Shown: positions 19,285 through 29,235, counted from the first letter of the stretch. The stretch is DNA of 64,000 bases from Luteolibacter yonseiensis (GCF_016595465.1 NZ_JAENIK010000002.1:1-64000); one strand, 5' to 3'. Translations and numbers: made by a program. Notes: generated by a model from the letters alone, not told the origin.

Positions 19285-20103
19285 ATGCATCGAATCCTCA
19301 GAGAGCCATTGTTCCACTTTCTCGCCGTTGCCGCGATGATCCTTGCCGCCGACGGCATGTGGAGCCGTTTCCGCAAGCCCGAAATCATTGTGAGCGCCGC
19401 CGCCGTGGAGAGCCGGGCGCGCGAGTGGCAGGCCACCAGCGGCATTGCTCCGACGGCCGGGCAACGCTCTCAAATCGCCCGCGACCTCGCCACGGAAGAG
19501 GTCCTTTTCCGTGAATCCCTCAAGCGTGAGATGGCCACGGACAACCGGGTGCGGAGCTCGCTCGTGGGGATGATGCGCAGCGCGCTGAAACCGCCGGTGA
19601 CGCCGCCCACGGATGAGGAGCTCAAGGAGGTCCTGTCAAACTCGCCGAAGGAAAACATCATGTTGCCCGCGCAGATCGGCTTTGAGAGCGTCACCTATAC
19701 CAACGATGCCGATGTTCCTCCCGACCTGTTGAAGAAACTGAGGGACGGCGCGCCCGTCCCCGCTTCCACCGCCGCGGTCAAACTCGCCAACCCTCTGCCG
19801 CCGACCTACCGTCCCCAGCTTGATCGTTTGTTGGGGACCGCTTTCTGCGACGCTGTCTTCACCCTGCCGCTCCATCAATGGCAGGGACCGATCCGTTCGA
19901 CTCGGGGCGTCCACTTCGTCCGTGTCACCACCCGTGAGGTGGAGCGGCCGATTCCGTTCGCAGAGATACGGGGAATGCTGGAGGCGAAATGGATCGAAGG
20001 TCGCGAAAACGAGACCATCGCGGTGGAGGCGGCGAAACTCGCACAGAATTACCGGATCGTCCTGCCGGACCCAGCCGCCACCCCAGCCCCTGCGAAGCCA
20101 TGA
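19285..20103 (+). CDS. Parvulin-type peptidyl-prolyl isomerase
   Basis: A 272-residue membrane-anchored or exported PpiC/SurA-like protein. Residues 1-30 hold one hydrophobic segment (LFHFLAVAAMILAADGMW). The middle is the helical chaperone part; the parvulin-like domain ends with H-Q-W-Q-G-P-I-R-S-T-R-G-V-H-F-V-R-V, matching the family's W-x-G-P-x-x-S-x-x-G-x-H-x-V/I-x-V. The start at 19285 is preferred to 19243 because it directly precedes the basic-hydrophobic anchor. It overlaps the HupE-like gene by four bases (ATGA), so they are coupled. It probably assists folding of exported proteins, perhaps of its partner or nearby LamG proteins. Confidence 0.85.
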   Translation: MHRILREPLFHFLAVAAMILAADGMWSRFRKPEIIVSAAAVESRAREWQATSGIAPTAGQRSQIARDLATEEVLFRESLKREMATDNRVRSSLVGMMRSALKPPVTPPTDEELKEVLSNSPKENIMLPAQIGFESVTYTNDADVPPDLLKKLRDGAPVPASTAAVKLANPLPPTYRPQLDRLLGTAFCDAVFTLPLHQWQGPIRSTRGVHFVRVTTREVERPIPFAEIRGMLEAKWIEGRENETIAVEAAKLAQNYRIVLPDPAATPAPAKP

Positions 20104-21101
20104 ACGGAAGATGGTTTCTCCACTTGTTGATCGTATTCCTGCTGGGGGCGGCCACGGCGCACGCCCACCGGAACCGGATCGAGAGCGTAACGATCACCGA
20201 ACTGACCGACCAGCGCTATGAGATCCGCTACGACGCGCCTCCGCCGGGCCTCTCGGAATTCGCCGCACCGGTGCTGCCCGGAGACTGCCGCTGGGTGCCC
20301 TTGGACGCCATTCCGCAAAGCGAGGTTTCCACCAGCCTGGTCTTCGAGGCCAACAACCGCGCTCTGGGGCCGGACGACCGCATCATCCTGCCTTGGCAGG
20401 GAAACGGCGTGCTCGTCACCATGCGCTGGCGCAACGGGAACCAGGCCCGCGAGTATTTCCGCAGCGGTGCCGAGGGCATCATCGTCAGGATGGGCATGCT
20501 GCACGCGACCGACGGCTCCATGGCCGCCGCCGCCGGAAGGTTCACGCGGATCGGCTTCGAGCACATCTCCGGCGGTCTTGACCACCTTCTGTTCATTGCC
20601 GGGCTTCTTCTCCTCGTGAATGGCAAGAAACGCCTCTTCCTCACCATCACCGCATTCACCATCGCCCATAGCCTCACCCTGGCTCTCGCGGCGCTCGGCG
20701 TCATCCACGTGCCGGGTGAACCGGTGGAAGCCATCATCGCGCTCAGCATCCTCCTTCTGGCGGTGGAGGGGCTCGCGGCGAAGCGTGGCCGGGCCGGTCT
20801 CACCTCACGCTGGCCGTGGCTGGTCTCCGGCGGATTCGGACTGATCCACGGACTGGCATTCGCCGGCGCGCTCGGGGACCTGGGATTGACCCGGACGGAG
20901 ATCGCTCCCGCCTTGCTGTTCTTCAATCTCGGGGTGGAAGCGGGCCAGCTTCTGTTCGCAGGCGCGTGCCTTCTCATCCTGTGGCCGTTGCGCGCGGTAA
21001 AAGCGGATTGCCCCGCGTCCCTGCGGCTGTCCGGGCATTACGTGCTGGGCATTCTTTCCGCCTATTGGTTTCTAGAACGGACTGTGGAAATTTTCCAATG
21101 A
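20100..21101 (+). CDS. HupE/UreJ-family membrane protein
   Basis: A 333-residue protein with signal peptide (LHLLIVFLLGAATAHAH), an extracytoplasmic N-terminal domain of about 150 residues, and a C-terminal HupE/UreJ_2 membrane domain. The domain is recognised by G-F-E-H-I-S-G-G-L-D-H-L-L-F, the following hydrophobic helix, F-T-I-A-H-S-L-T-L and G-L-I-H-G-L-A-F-A, which carry conserved histidines and aspartate; six or so transmembrane segments run to the end. HupE/UreJ proteins are linked to nickel or related metal uptake, but this branch with the large N-terminal domain is uncharacterised. It is translationally coupled to the parvulin gene. Confidence 0.88.
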   Translation: MNGRWFLHLLIVFLLGAATAHAHRNRIESVTITELTDQRYEIRYDAPPPGLSEFAAPVLPGDCRWVPLDAIPQSEVSTSLVFEANNRALGPDDRIILPWQGNGVLVTMRWRNGNQAREYFRSGAEGIIVRMGMLHATDGSMAAAAGRFTRIGFEHISGGLDHLLFIAGLLLLVNGKKRLFLTITAFTIAHSLTLALAALGVIHVPGEPVEAIIALSILLLAVEGLAAKRGRAGLTSRWPWLVSGGFGLIHGLAFAGALGDLGLTRTEIAPALLFFNLGVEAGQLLFAGACLLILWPLRAVKADCPASLRLSGHYVLGILSAYWFLERTVEIFQ

Positions 21102-21165
21102 GCGCGGATGGAATCAACCGCACGAAACGGACGGTCGGCCGCTGCTGTCAGGAATGATGGGTTGT

Positions 21166-22089
21166 TCAAGGGTGCCTTGATTCCGAGCGCAGGTAACCGA
21201 GCATTTCATGGGGCCTGTCCGTGACCATGATCGTCGTGCCGGTTCTCAGAAGACGCCCCCACGTGGCGTCGGGATTCCGGACCGCCGTTTCGTCATCATA
21301 TCCACCACAGATGGAGGGCCACAAGGGACTCACCAAAAGACGCGCGCCATGGCCGGACAACTCCTTGGAAATGGCGCCGAGGTCGAAATCGGGTTTGTCG
21401 AATTCCAACGCGTAGGCGACGGGATTCAAGTATCTCTCGACCGAGGAGATATAGTCCGAGGCGGGACCATCCGCGGTACGGATGAGAGGGATGAACAGGA
21501 CCCGGCTGCCGACGAGCGGGGCGAACTGGCGCCGGAACGAGTCCTCCGTCATGCGTTCTCTCAGGAACAGGATGACCTGATCATCCATTTTCATTTCGGA
21601 AACGACAGCGGCTACTTCCGGAAGGCATAGTTCCGCCTTGTCGATGAAGACGAGAATCTGTCCGCGGCAGGCCTCGAGGGCTTCCCGAAGAGTGGGAATG
21701 CCTTCCCCTGTGGGATGGCCGGCATGGTCCCTGAGGCGTATTTCCCGCAAGCTTGCCAAGGTGCGCCGGGAGACGCCACCCTCGCCGTCGGTCGAGCGGT
21801 CCAATGTCTTGTCGTGTATGATGACGGGTTGACGATCCGCGGTGAGCCGGACGTCTATCTCCACGATGTCGAAGCCGGCGGTGACGCACGACCGGATGGC
21901 TGCGAGCGAGTTCTCCGGATGGTTCCTCCAATCACCGCGATGCGCTGCGATGAGGACCTGTTTTCCCGAGGGATCCGACATCGCTTCGCGCAGGGCCGTG
22001 ATCCTGTCCTTGGGGACCTCCGCGGTTTGGGCGGAGAGCGATAGTGAAATGGCGAGAAGGCAGATGATCGGATGTGTTATGAATTTCAT
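21166..22089 (-). CDS. Glycerophosphodiester phosphodiesterase family protein
   Basis: A 307-residue exported GDPD. Signal peptide MKFITHPIICLLAISLSLSA. The catalytic H-R-G (residues 50-52), E-N-S-L-A-A-I, E-I-D-V at 77-80 and the second histidine in I-I-H-D (92) are all present, as is the late barrel motif V-T-D-R-P. The family hydrolyses glycerophosphodiesters to alcohol and glycerol-3-phosphate. It faces the HupE gene convergently and lies 26 bases downstream of the sigma/LamG gene on the same strand, so it may be part of that transcript. Confidence 0.92.
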   Translation of the reverse strand: MKFITHPIICLLAISLSLSAQTAEVPKDRITALREAMSDPSGKQVLIAAHRGDWRNHPENSLAAIRSCVTAGFDIVEIDVRLTADRQPVIIHDKTLDRSTDGEGGVSRRTLASLREIRLRDHAGHPTGEGIPTLREALEACRGQILVFIDKAELCLPEVAAVVSEMKMDDQVILFLRERMTEDSFRRQFAPLVGSRVLFIPLIRTADGPASDYISSVERYLNPVAYALEFDKPDFDLGAISKELSGHGARLLVSPLWPSICGGYDDETAVRNPDATWGRLLRTGTTIMVTDRPHEMLGYLRSESRHP

Positions 22090-22115
22090 GCTTGGAAATC
22101 TACAGAGGGGGGTGA

Positions 22116-24758
22116 TCAGCGGATGGCTGGTGTGGCGGGGATGTCCAGTTGATCCGGACGCGTTCCGCGGGCGAGCAGGGTGATATGGTTTTCCGAGAGA
22201 GGGCTGAGGAATATGGCGAAGTCGTCCAGCATTCCCGGGATTCCATGACCTCCCGGATCACTTCCGATCCATAGATCAGCCAGATCTTCGGGAAGGGGAC
22301 CCGCTTCTCCGGAGAAGACGCGCTCGCCATCAAGCCAGATCTGTTTTTCCCTGCCGTGCTTGGAGAAGACAAAGTGATGCCATTGTTTTTTCTTCCAGCT
22401 CCAGGCCGGATCCATGAACTCGGTGGAGACGGCGCCTCGCGAACTTCCCCGGTACTGAGGCTGGCGGGGCGTGTCGAAAATGATTTCACCGTTTTTCCAC
22501 GGAGCATGGATGCGGAGTCCGATCATGCCCTCGCTGGAAGGGGATTCCGCGAATACGGCACATCCTTTCGAGCACTCCGCTCCTTTGAGCCAGAAGGTGA
22601 TCACAAGGGTGTCAAGCGAGCCGGCGACAGACTGGAAGGAGGACTTCGGAACCCGCAGGCCGAGCTTCGCCCCGACCCGCAAGGCCCCGCCTTTCGCACC
22701 CTGGATGAGGCGGTTGCTTTCGCCGGGGATGGCGCCGGCTCCGCTGACGAGGTCGCGCCAGGGATCGGTCGGAGAGTCGAAGTCCCAATAGGCGGCAAGA
22801 GCGGGCAGGGGACCCTTGATGGGCGATGAGGAGGGATCCAGCGGGTCGGTTTGCGAAACGATTTCGGAACGGTCCGGACAGCCGTCATGATCGGAATCAC
22901 GTTCGAGAGGATGGGTGCCGGTGTTGGAAAGGGAGATGAAGTAGCCGCTGTTTGTTTCCGCTCCGTCGGGGAGTCCATCCTGATCGGTGTCCGCGATGAG
23001 TGGCTGTGTGCCTGTGTCCTTGCGGGAAATCCACAGACCGGTCCCCGTTTCCACCGCGTCGGAAAGTCCGTCGGCATCCGAGTCCGCCGAGTTGGGATCG
23101 GTGCCCAGATGAAATTCCTGGAGATTCGTGAGACCGTCCGCGTCAGCGTCAGCGGCGGAGTCGGCCCGGGAGGGATCGAGTCCATGGTCGGTCTCATAGG
23201 AGTCGGGAAGGCCGTCCTGATCCCTATCGTGGTCGGCCAGGACGCTGTCGGGGGATTTTCCAGAGGCGAGCAACCTGACCTGATCCCTGCGGAGAGGTCC
23301 GGAAAAAACCGCGAAATCATCCATGGCACCCGGATTCGGAACCGGGTTTTTGCCATCGTTGCCGCCGATCCAAAGGGAGGTGAAATCTTTTGGAAGATCC
23401 CCGGCCAGACCTTCCGTCAGCAACACGCCGTCCAGCCAGAGGCGGTGGATGTCGCCATCCTTGACGAACGCATAGTGATGCCAGGAACGGTCCGACCAAT
23501 CCCAGTCCGGGAAGAGGGAAGAAGGATCGGCGACCAGGCGTTCCTTTCCCGAGGTATCCCAGTAGATCCTGCCATCCTCCCACGGAACATGAGCCTGGAT
23601 GCCCCTCCGGTCGGATGAGTTGCGGGATGCGCCGAAGAAGGAGCTGGAGCGGATGGTGCCCTCGTTCTGCTGCCAGAATGAGATGGAGACGGCTCCGGAG
23701 CGGGAGGACGCGTTGAGAAACCGCGCGTCCGCCACCTCCAGTCCCGCTCCCCGGATGACCCTGATGGCACCACGCCCGTTTCTACCGGCCGTCGTGACCA
23801 GGCCTCCTTCCGCACGGGCGGGATTCCGGGAGATCTCGTCGAAAGTCAGATCCGCACTGACTGTGTCGAATTTCCAATGCGCGAGGATTCCCGCGCCGCC
23901 GGTTGTGGTGGCGGATGCCTGTGTGGTGCCGGTGCCGCCTGCCGGAGCTACGGTGCCGGATGAGGGCGGGATGTATGATAGGGGGCGCGGATGTCCATCA
24001 ACCCCGGCGAACCTCACGTCGGCGGATCCGGGCATGTTCATCTGTTTTGCCGTGGAATCCCTGGCCAACCAAAAACATAGTCCAAGACAAAAGCAGGCGC
24101 CGCCCGGCCACAACATGGATCTATAGGTAATCCGTCCGCCGGCTCCCGCCGTCCATTTCATCATATACAACCGGGCACCACGCGCCGTGGAATTCACCGC
24201 GGCCAGAATACTGATGATTGGTGTGCTCAGCCGTAGGTGGTCGATGGCCCTGCGGATGCGTTTTCGCCCGGCATCCGGACTCGGAAACCCATAACGGCGG
24301 GATACCTCTTCATAACTCAGCCCCTCGACATGCCGGGCAAGAATCGCCTGCGCGTCCAACGGATCCAGATTGTCGATCAGGCGGCGGACCGCGTCGATCT
24401 TTTCAGGGCATCCGGCGGGTGATGTGGCGGGCCGCGCGAGCTCGGCATACTCTTCCTCGCGGCGGGAGCGCCGCTTCGCGGAGCGGCGCAGATTGAGCGC
24501 GGCGTTCGTCACGCACTGGGACAGCCAGGAGGCGAGATTCCTCGGAGAGGGCGACTCTCCGGATTCATGGGCAAGGTCGGCGAACGCTTGCTGGACGATG
24601 TCCTCCGCGGCGGCATGGTCACCGTCGAGAATTTTCGCCGCCCTCTTCCGCAAGGACGGCAAGTGTCTGGAATAGAGAAGAAGGAAGGCTCCTTCGTCAC
24701 CGGTTTCTCTGAAACGTTCGAGCAGATACTGGTCGTTGTGCCGGTTTTCCATATGCAT
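22116..24758 (-). CDS. ECF-type sigma factor fused to a transmembrane LamG/TSP3 ectodomain
   Basis: An 880-residue fusion. Residues 8-100 are sigma-70 region 2 (Y-L-L-E-R-F-R-E-T-G-D-E-G-A-F, E-D-I-V-Q-Q-A-F, N-L-A-S-W-L); 118-176 are region 4 (L-D-P-L-D-A-Q-A-I-L, L-S-Y-E-E-V-S-R-R-Y, R-K-R-I-R-R). A single hydrophobic helix follows at about 216-232 (LWPGGACFCLGLCFWLA). Beyond it lie LamG 1 (about 290-487), a thrombospondin-type-3-like calcium region of repeated D-x-D-x-D-G-L-x-D (about 500-640) and LamG 2 (about 655-865). The arrangement places the DNA-binding part in the cytoplasm and the LamG part outside. It is divergent from the LamG/pilin operon at 24959. I see no anti-sigma gene nearby. 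Surface ligand binding that releases or activates the sigma part is an inference. Confidence 0.88.
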   Translation of the reverse strand: MHMENRHNDQYLLERFRETGDEGAFLLLYSRHLPSLRKRAAKILDGDHAAAEDIVQQAFADLAHESGESPSPRNLASWLSQCVTNAALNLRRSAKRRSRREEEYAELARPATSPAGCPEKIDAVRRLIDNLDPLDAQAILARHVEGLSYEEVSRRYGFPSPDAGRKRIRRAIDHLRLSTPIISILAAVNSTARGARLYMMKWTAGAGGRITYRSMLWPGGACFCLGLCFWLARDSTAKQMNMPGSADVRFAGVDGHPRPLSYIPPSSGTVAPAGGTGTTQASATTTGGAGILAHWKFDTVSADLTFDEISRNPARAEGGLVTTAGRNGRGAIRVIRGAGLEVADARFLNASSRSGAVSISFWQQNEGTIRSSSFFGASRNSSDRRGIQAHVPWEDGRIYWDTSGKERLVADPSSLFPDWDWSDRSWHHYAFVKDGDIHRLWLDGVLLTEGLAGDLPKDFTSLWIGGNDGKNPVPNPGAMDDFAVFSGPLRRDQVRLLASGKSPDSVLADHDRDQDGLPDSYETDHGLDPSRADSAADADADGLTNLQEFHLGTDPNSADSDADGLSDAVETGTGLWISRKDTGTQPLIADTDQDGLPDGAETNSGYFISLSNTGTHPLERDSDHDGCPDRSEIVSQTDPLDPSSSPIKGPLPALAAYWDFDSPTDPWRDLVSGAGAIPGESNRLIQGAKGGALRVGAKLGLRVPKSSFQSVAGSLDTLVITFWLKGAECSKGCAVFAESPSSEGMIGLRIHAPWKNGEIIFDTPRQPQYRGSSRGAVSTEFMDPAWSWKKKQWHHFVFSKHGREKQIWLDGERVFSGEAGPLPEDLADLWIGSDPGGHGIPGMLDDFAIFLSPLSENHITLLARGTRPDQLDIPATPAIR

Positions 24759-24958
24759 GGGAGAGGTGCTTCCGCACCAGTCGATTCAGCCAGCCGGAGC
24801 TTCTTCACAACGCCATTACGGTGACGAAAAAGTCTCCTCGCGGAAGAGTGATTGTTGTCCGTTTTCGCAAACCCTGCGGTGTCATACATCATGAAAGAGC
24901 CCCACTGAAATCAAAGTCCAGCCGGTCTTTCCATCATTCAACCAGCCCGTCAATTCCC
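24759..24958. promoter_or_regulatory. Divergent promoter region of sigma/LamG gene and pilin-LamG operon
   Basis: 200 bases that must hold promoters for both directions. I see no strong -35/-10 set or convincing palindrome. If the membrane sigma factor controls the neighbouring operon, its promoter should lie here. Confidence 0.3.
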
Positions 24959-25768
24959 ATGAAATTTCCAGTGTCACCCATCATGATTCCCGCCCCCGGC
25001 CTGCTGAGAAACGCCGTCTGCATGCTGCTGGCGGCGTGGTCCGTTCCATCGGCTGATGCCGCGGTCACGCTGCTGCGGGAATATCATCTCGGAGAGGCGG
25101 GTTCCTTCGACGGGCTGCTGCCGCAGGACGGGTCGGGCGCCGGGGCCCACTACACCGGATCCACAGGCGCGATCACCACCAGCACGATCCTTCCTTCTCC
25201 GGCCTCCGGAACCTACTCGCATTTCGATGGGTCGTCCGATGCGTTCGGGGCGAACATGGCGACGATTCCGGTCGATAATTTCGCGATCGGGATGTGGGTG
25301 AGGGTGGCGGACGCGGACCGGCAGGCCGGGATCTTCTCGCCCGGACGCCGCGCCGATGGAAACCTGCGGTTCCATGTGGAGAACGGTTACTTCGCGGCCA
25401 GCTACAAAGGCGTCGGCTGGATCGGAGACGACCCCACGGACGGAGGGACCGTGGGTCAGGCGATCACGGAGAACGAATGGACCCATCTCGCGGTGGTCCG
25501 CAGCAAAGGAGTCTCCACATTTTACATCAACGGGCTCGCCCAAGGAGGGACCAGCACCGCCACTCCCGTGCACGAGACGGGACGCTCGCACCTGGGTGTG
25601 TTCAACCAAGGCCTCTCGCGTTACTCCGGAGACATCGACGAAATCAGGATCTTCTCCTTCGATCCCGATACGGACAATCCGGTTTCAGCCCTTCAGGTTC
25701 CCGAGCCGTCCGCACTTGTCCTGTGTCTGGGAGCGATCGGCTGCCTCGTGACGCGCCGCCGGAAGTGA
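24959..25768 (+). CDS. LamG-domain PEP-CTERM protein
   Basis: A 269-residue exported protein. After a signal region ending P-S-A-D-A-A there is one LamG domain with F-A-I-G-M-W-V-R-V, G-N-L-R-F-H-V-E-N-G-Y-F-A-A-S-Y-K-G and S-T-F-Y-I-N-G, then the PEP-CTERM tail V-P-E-P-S-A-L-V-L-C-L-G-A-I-G-C plus R-R-R-K. The start at 24959 is the ATG before the signal peptide; the frame stays open upstream but has no signal there. It is first in a tight operon with the pilin-like gene 29 bases downstream. It closely resembles the LamG gene at the end of the same operon (29969-30913). Confidence 0.9.
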   Translation: MKFPVSPIMIPAPGLLRNAVCMLLAAWSVPSADAAVTLLREYHLGEAGSFDGLLPQDGSGAGAHYTGSTGAITTSTILPSPASGTYSHFDGSSDAFGANMATIPVDNFAIGMWVRVADADRQAGIFSPGRRADGNLRFHVENGYFAASYKGVGWIGDDPTDGGTVGQAITENEWTHLAVVRSKGVSTFYINGLAQGGTSTATPVHETGRSHLGVFNQGLSRYSGDIDEIRIFSFDPDTDNPVSALQVPEPSALVLCLGAIGCLVTRRRK

Positions 25769-25797
25769 AGGCGGCAGGGTTCGAACCATCATCCGCA

Positions 25798-28700
25798 ATG
25801 GCCGGGAAACAACGAGAAGCTCTTCAACGAGGCCGCGATGCCTCCGTGCGGAGGGGATTCACATTGGTGGCGACACTGATGATGATGGTCCTGCTCATGA
25901 CGGTCCTGATCGGGATGATTTCGTTGTCGGGCATCTCGCTTCGTTCCTCCCCATCCTCCCGCCGTGAAGCGGAGGCGAACGCACGCCTGGCGATGATGGA
26001 TGCCATCGGCCGGCTGCAGGTATTGGCTGGTCCTGACACCCGTATCACCGCTCCGTCCGATCTGATCGACCCGGCATCCGGCCCCACCGTGGGCGTCTGG
26101 AGAAGTTGGGAGGGAACCGACCATGGCGCGGACGGGCTGCCCGTGATACCCGGATACGGAAGGAAGCGGCAGAACGGAAATGCCGGGGAACCGGACGGAG
26201 CGGGGCGCTTTCTCGGATGGTTGGTATCGGGAGCTGAATCACGGGATGATGTGAACGTCCCTCCCGATGTCGCGGCAGGAGAGGGCAGGGTGGCATTGCT
26301 GGCGGGGGGAAGCCTTGGAGCGGCGGTTCATGGCAAGGAGATCCACATGAAACCCGTGTTGATCGAATCGGGAAAGACCCGGGGTGGCTACGCCTGGTGG
26401 GTGGGCGGTGAGAATCAGAAGGCGAAGGTGGATCACGAGGATGTCTCGGATCTCGCACCGGCGGATTGGGTGGACCGGATGAAGTCCAGGACCGATGCCT
26501 CCCCCGGTTCATTCGGACTGCGGGACGAAGCCTTGCTGGATCGTGTGGAGACGCGCCGGAGTTATGAACTCCTGGTGGCTGAAACCGGGACCGGCGGAGC
26601 TGCCGGCACTTATCATGATCTGAGTCCTTGGGCCAGGGGGCTGATGACCAACAGTGCGACCGGCGGCTGGCGGAAGGATCTCTCCCTCATGTCGGAAAAC
26701 TGGGATTCCCTGCCTTCCCGTGGCCTGCCGTTTTTCGGCCTCAAGCCTGGCGAATCCACGAAGGCGGCGAAGGCGGACGAAAACCATCCGCCGGGCATGC
26801 TCCTGTATCCATGGGCGGCACCGTTGGAAGGGCCCTCGACGACATCGAAATGGAACATGAACGGAGCCGTGGTGAGTTGGAACGCCCTTCGCGATTTCAT
26901 GATGCAGTACCGGCAGATCGCATCCGCCTCAGCGGGCGGGGAGATTCATTTCCCTCCGAGCATTTCGAACCAACTGGGAAATTCCACCCAGGCGCACCGG
27001 CGCGATACGGTGCGGAGGTTTCCCACGGTGGCGCGGGTGCAATGGGTCTATTCATACGGAGCCGGCAAACTCCAGGACGGACGCTATCAGGCGGAACTCA
27101 TCGTCAATCCGGTGGTGACCTTGTGGAATCCCTACAACGTCGGCATCACGATAGACCGGTTCGAGATCGAGGTGGAGGAGGCGGCCCCGGTGAGCTTTTC
27201 TTTCAGTGTCGGACGGGAGGTGGCGGACAATGTCCCCCTGAGCAGGCTCGCCTTTTCCTCCGGTAAACAAATCTCGCTCAAGCTCGTGCTCAAGGATCCC
27301 GGGGGGGCTCACACTTTCAAGCCTGGGGAAACCCGTGTGTTCAGCCCCACCTCGGCGAAGCCTCAGGATTTCACCGCCAGGGAGCTGGAGCTCACGCCGG
27401 GCTACCGGACCTACGGTGGGTATCGTTTCAAGAATCTGCGGGATGGCGCGAAGCCGTTGATCGCCGGCGGAGGCGATCTTTTTTCCGCTTCGATGACTTT
27501 CAATGCCGATGTGCGCTACGGCAAGAAACGCATCGGTATCTTCATGGATATCCACGGGTCTCCGGCATTCGGCGGGGACACCCAGAAGCTCGCGACGCAT
27601 CGCATGGAGATCCGTGAGGACATCGCGCGGAATGAGAAATTCTATCCGCCCATCCCGCGGGAGGAAACGCCGTCGGTCAGCCTGGAGACGGCCGCCGCCT
27701 CGAACCAGGTTTTCGGCTCGTCGATGTTCGGTTTCCGGATGGCGTCGGATGTGAGCATCGCCACGAGGGGACTTCTCCAGACCAATCCGCTCGTGTTCAA
27801 TACGGAGCTCGGGGACAAGGCGCTCGCCGCGCTCGGCGTCGCCGCCGCCGGTGTGGACCATCCGGCGAACTCACCCTACGATTTCCGCTTCCAGGCCCAT
27901 GCCGGGTGGAGCGATTCGGGGCTGCCGCAGGCGGATCCTTCGACGGGGCGGGGATTCATCGTTTCAGGGCAGGATGCCTCCAACGGCCTCGGTCGGTGCG
28001 TGCTGGTGGAACTGCCCGTGCGTCCGGTGCTCTCGCTCGCGGAGCTGACCCATTTTGATTTCCGCAACAACAACGCGGTGCCGCCCTTTTCCCTGAACCT
28101 GATTGGAAACAGTGACGCCAACCCTCTGCTGCCGTCCGACGGGGTCCGTTTGAACGCTCTCCAGCATGATGACTCCTACATTGCGAACCATCTGTTGTTC
28201 GACGACTGGTTCGTATCCGGCATCACATCCCGTCCGGATGGATGGAAAGGATCCGGAGGGACGCCGAAGGGGAGGCTGTTCGCAGACGCGGTGGAGAAAT
28301 CCATGGCACTCCCAAACCGCTGCTACATCGCCGGTCCTGGTCTCTCCGGCCTGTCGCGCGATGCCCTGGAGGCCATGGTGGATGGCTCCGGGGCCTATCT
28401 GGACATCGCAGGCAAGCTCGAGGTGGATGGCATGTTCAATGTGAATTCGACTTCGGTGAAGGCTTGGAAAGCGCTGCTTTCAGGGATGACCAGAACGCAG
28501 GTCCCCACACTTGTGGAAAGCGGCGGCGGATGGGCGGTGAAGCCTTCCAAAGCGGTGGACCATGCCGTTTCCCGCTTCTCGATCGCGGCGGATGGAAGGC
28601 CCGGAGAACAGGGAGGCTCCGGCTTGTTTCCCGAGGCGAATGATTTCACGGGGCATCGCGCGCTCAGTGAGGAGCAGATCGACGGCCTCGCCCGGGAGAT

Positions 28701-29235
28701 CGTCGGGCAGGTGAGAAAACGTGGTCCGTATCTTTCGTTGTCCGAGTTCGTGAACCGGAGTCTGGGGGGCGATGAGGAGCTGTCCCTCACCGGCACCGTG
28801 CAGGCGGGGCTCGACAAGCTTGCGAAGGCGACAGGTGCCCTGAATCCCTACGAAACTTTGCAAAAGAACTCGCGGAGGATCACTTCCTCCGATCTCCCGT
28901 CCTCCACCGCGGCCTACCGCTTTCCAAAAGCGGCGGAAGGTCATGCCGCCTACGGGGTGCCGGGCTGGATCCGGCAGGCGGACATCCTCCGCCCGATCGC
29001 TCCGGTATTGAGCGTGAGGGACGACACCTTCGTGATCCGTTGCTACGGCGATTCCCGATCCCCGGAGGGAGATATCCGGTCACGAGCCTGGTGTGAGGTG
29101 GTTGTGAGACGATGTGCGCCTTTCGTCGGGGATGGCGCGGCTCCCTCCGAAGCGGACGATCCGGAATCCAAGCGGCGCTTCGGACGGAAATTCGAGATCG
29201 TTTCATTCCGTTGGCTCAATCCTGGAGAAGTATGA
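25798..29235 (+). CDS. Verru_Chthon cassette protein A-like (pilin-type N-terminus)
   Basis: A 1145-residue protein. Residues 17-45 carry a type IV prepilin-like signal, R-R-G-F-T-L-V-A-T-L-M-M-M-V-L-L-M, with the G/F cleavage point; position 5 of the mature chain is Ala instead of the usual Glu. The large exported body and the late segment G-P-Y-L-S-L-S-E-F-V-N-R-S-L fit Verru_Chthon cassette protein A, a marker family of Verrucomicrobiota. Such cassettes usually include further pilin-like B, C and D proteins; these are absent here. The start at 25798 immediately precedes the prepilin peptide. The stop overlaps the next start (ATGA). A surface filament or secretion-pseudopilus role is inferred from the N-terminus only. 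Confidence 0.85.
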   Translation: MAGKQREALQRGRDASVRRGFTLVATLMMMVLLMTVLIGMISLSGISLRSSPSSRREAEANARLAMMDAIGRLQVLAGPDTRITAPSDLIDPASGPTVGVWRSWEGTDHGADGLPVIPGYGRKRQNGNAGEPDGAGRFLGWLVSGAESRDDVNVPPDVAAGEGRVALLAGGSLGAAVHGKEIHMKPVLIESGKTRGGYAWWVGGENQKAKVDHEDVSDLAPADWVDRMKSRTDASPGSFGLRDEALLDRVETRRSYELLVAETGTGGAAGTYHDLSPWARGLMTNSATGGWRKDLSLMSENWDSLPSRGLPFFGLKPGESTKAAKADENHPPGMLLYPWAAPLEGPSTTSKWNMNGAVVSWNALRDFMMQYRQIASASAGGEIHFPPSISNQLGNSTQAHRRDTVRRFPTVARVQWVYSYGAGKLQDGRYQAELIVNPVVTLWNPYNVGITIDRFEIEVEEAAPVSFSFSVGREVADNVPLSRLAFSSGKQISLKLVLKDPGGAHTFKPGETRVFSPTSAKPQDFTARELELTPGYRTYGGYRFKNLRDGAKPLIAGGGDLFSASMTFNADVRYGKKRIGIFMDIHGSPAFGGDTQKLATHRMEIREDIARNEKFYPPIPREETPSVSLETAAASNQVFGSSMFGFRMASDVSIATRGLLQTNPLVFNTELGDKALAALGVAAAGVDHPANSPYDFRFQAHAGWSDSGLPQADPSTGRGFIVSGQDASNGLGRCVLVELPVRPVLSLAELTHFDFRNNNAVPPFSLNLIGNSDANPLLPSDGVRLNALQHDDSYIANHLLFDDWFVSGITSRPDGWKGSGGTPKGRLFADAVEKSMALPNRCYIAGPGLSGLSRDALEAMVDGSGAYLDIAGKLEVDGMFNVNSTSVKAWKALLSGMTRTQVPTLVESGGGWAVKPSKAVDHAVSRFSIAADGRPGEQGGSGLFPEANDFTGHRALSEEQIDGLAREIVGQVRKRGPYLSLSEFVNRSLGGDEELSLTGTVQAGLDKLAKATGALNPYETLQKNSRRITSSDLPSSTAAYRFPKAAEGHAAYGVPGWIRQADILRPIAPVLSVRDDTFVIRCYGDSRSPEGDIRSRAWCEVVVRRCAPFVGDGAAPSEADDPESKRRFGRKFEIVSFRWLNPGEV

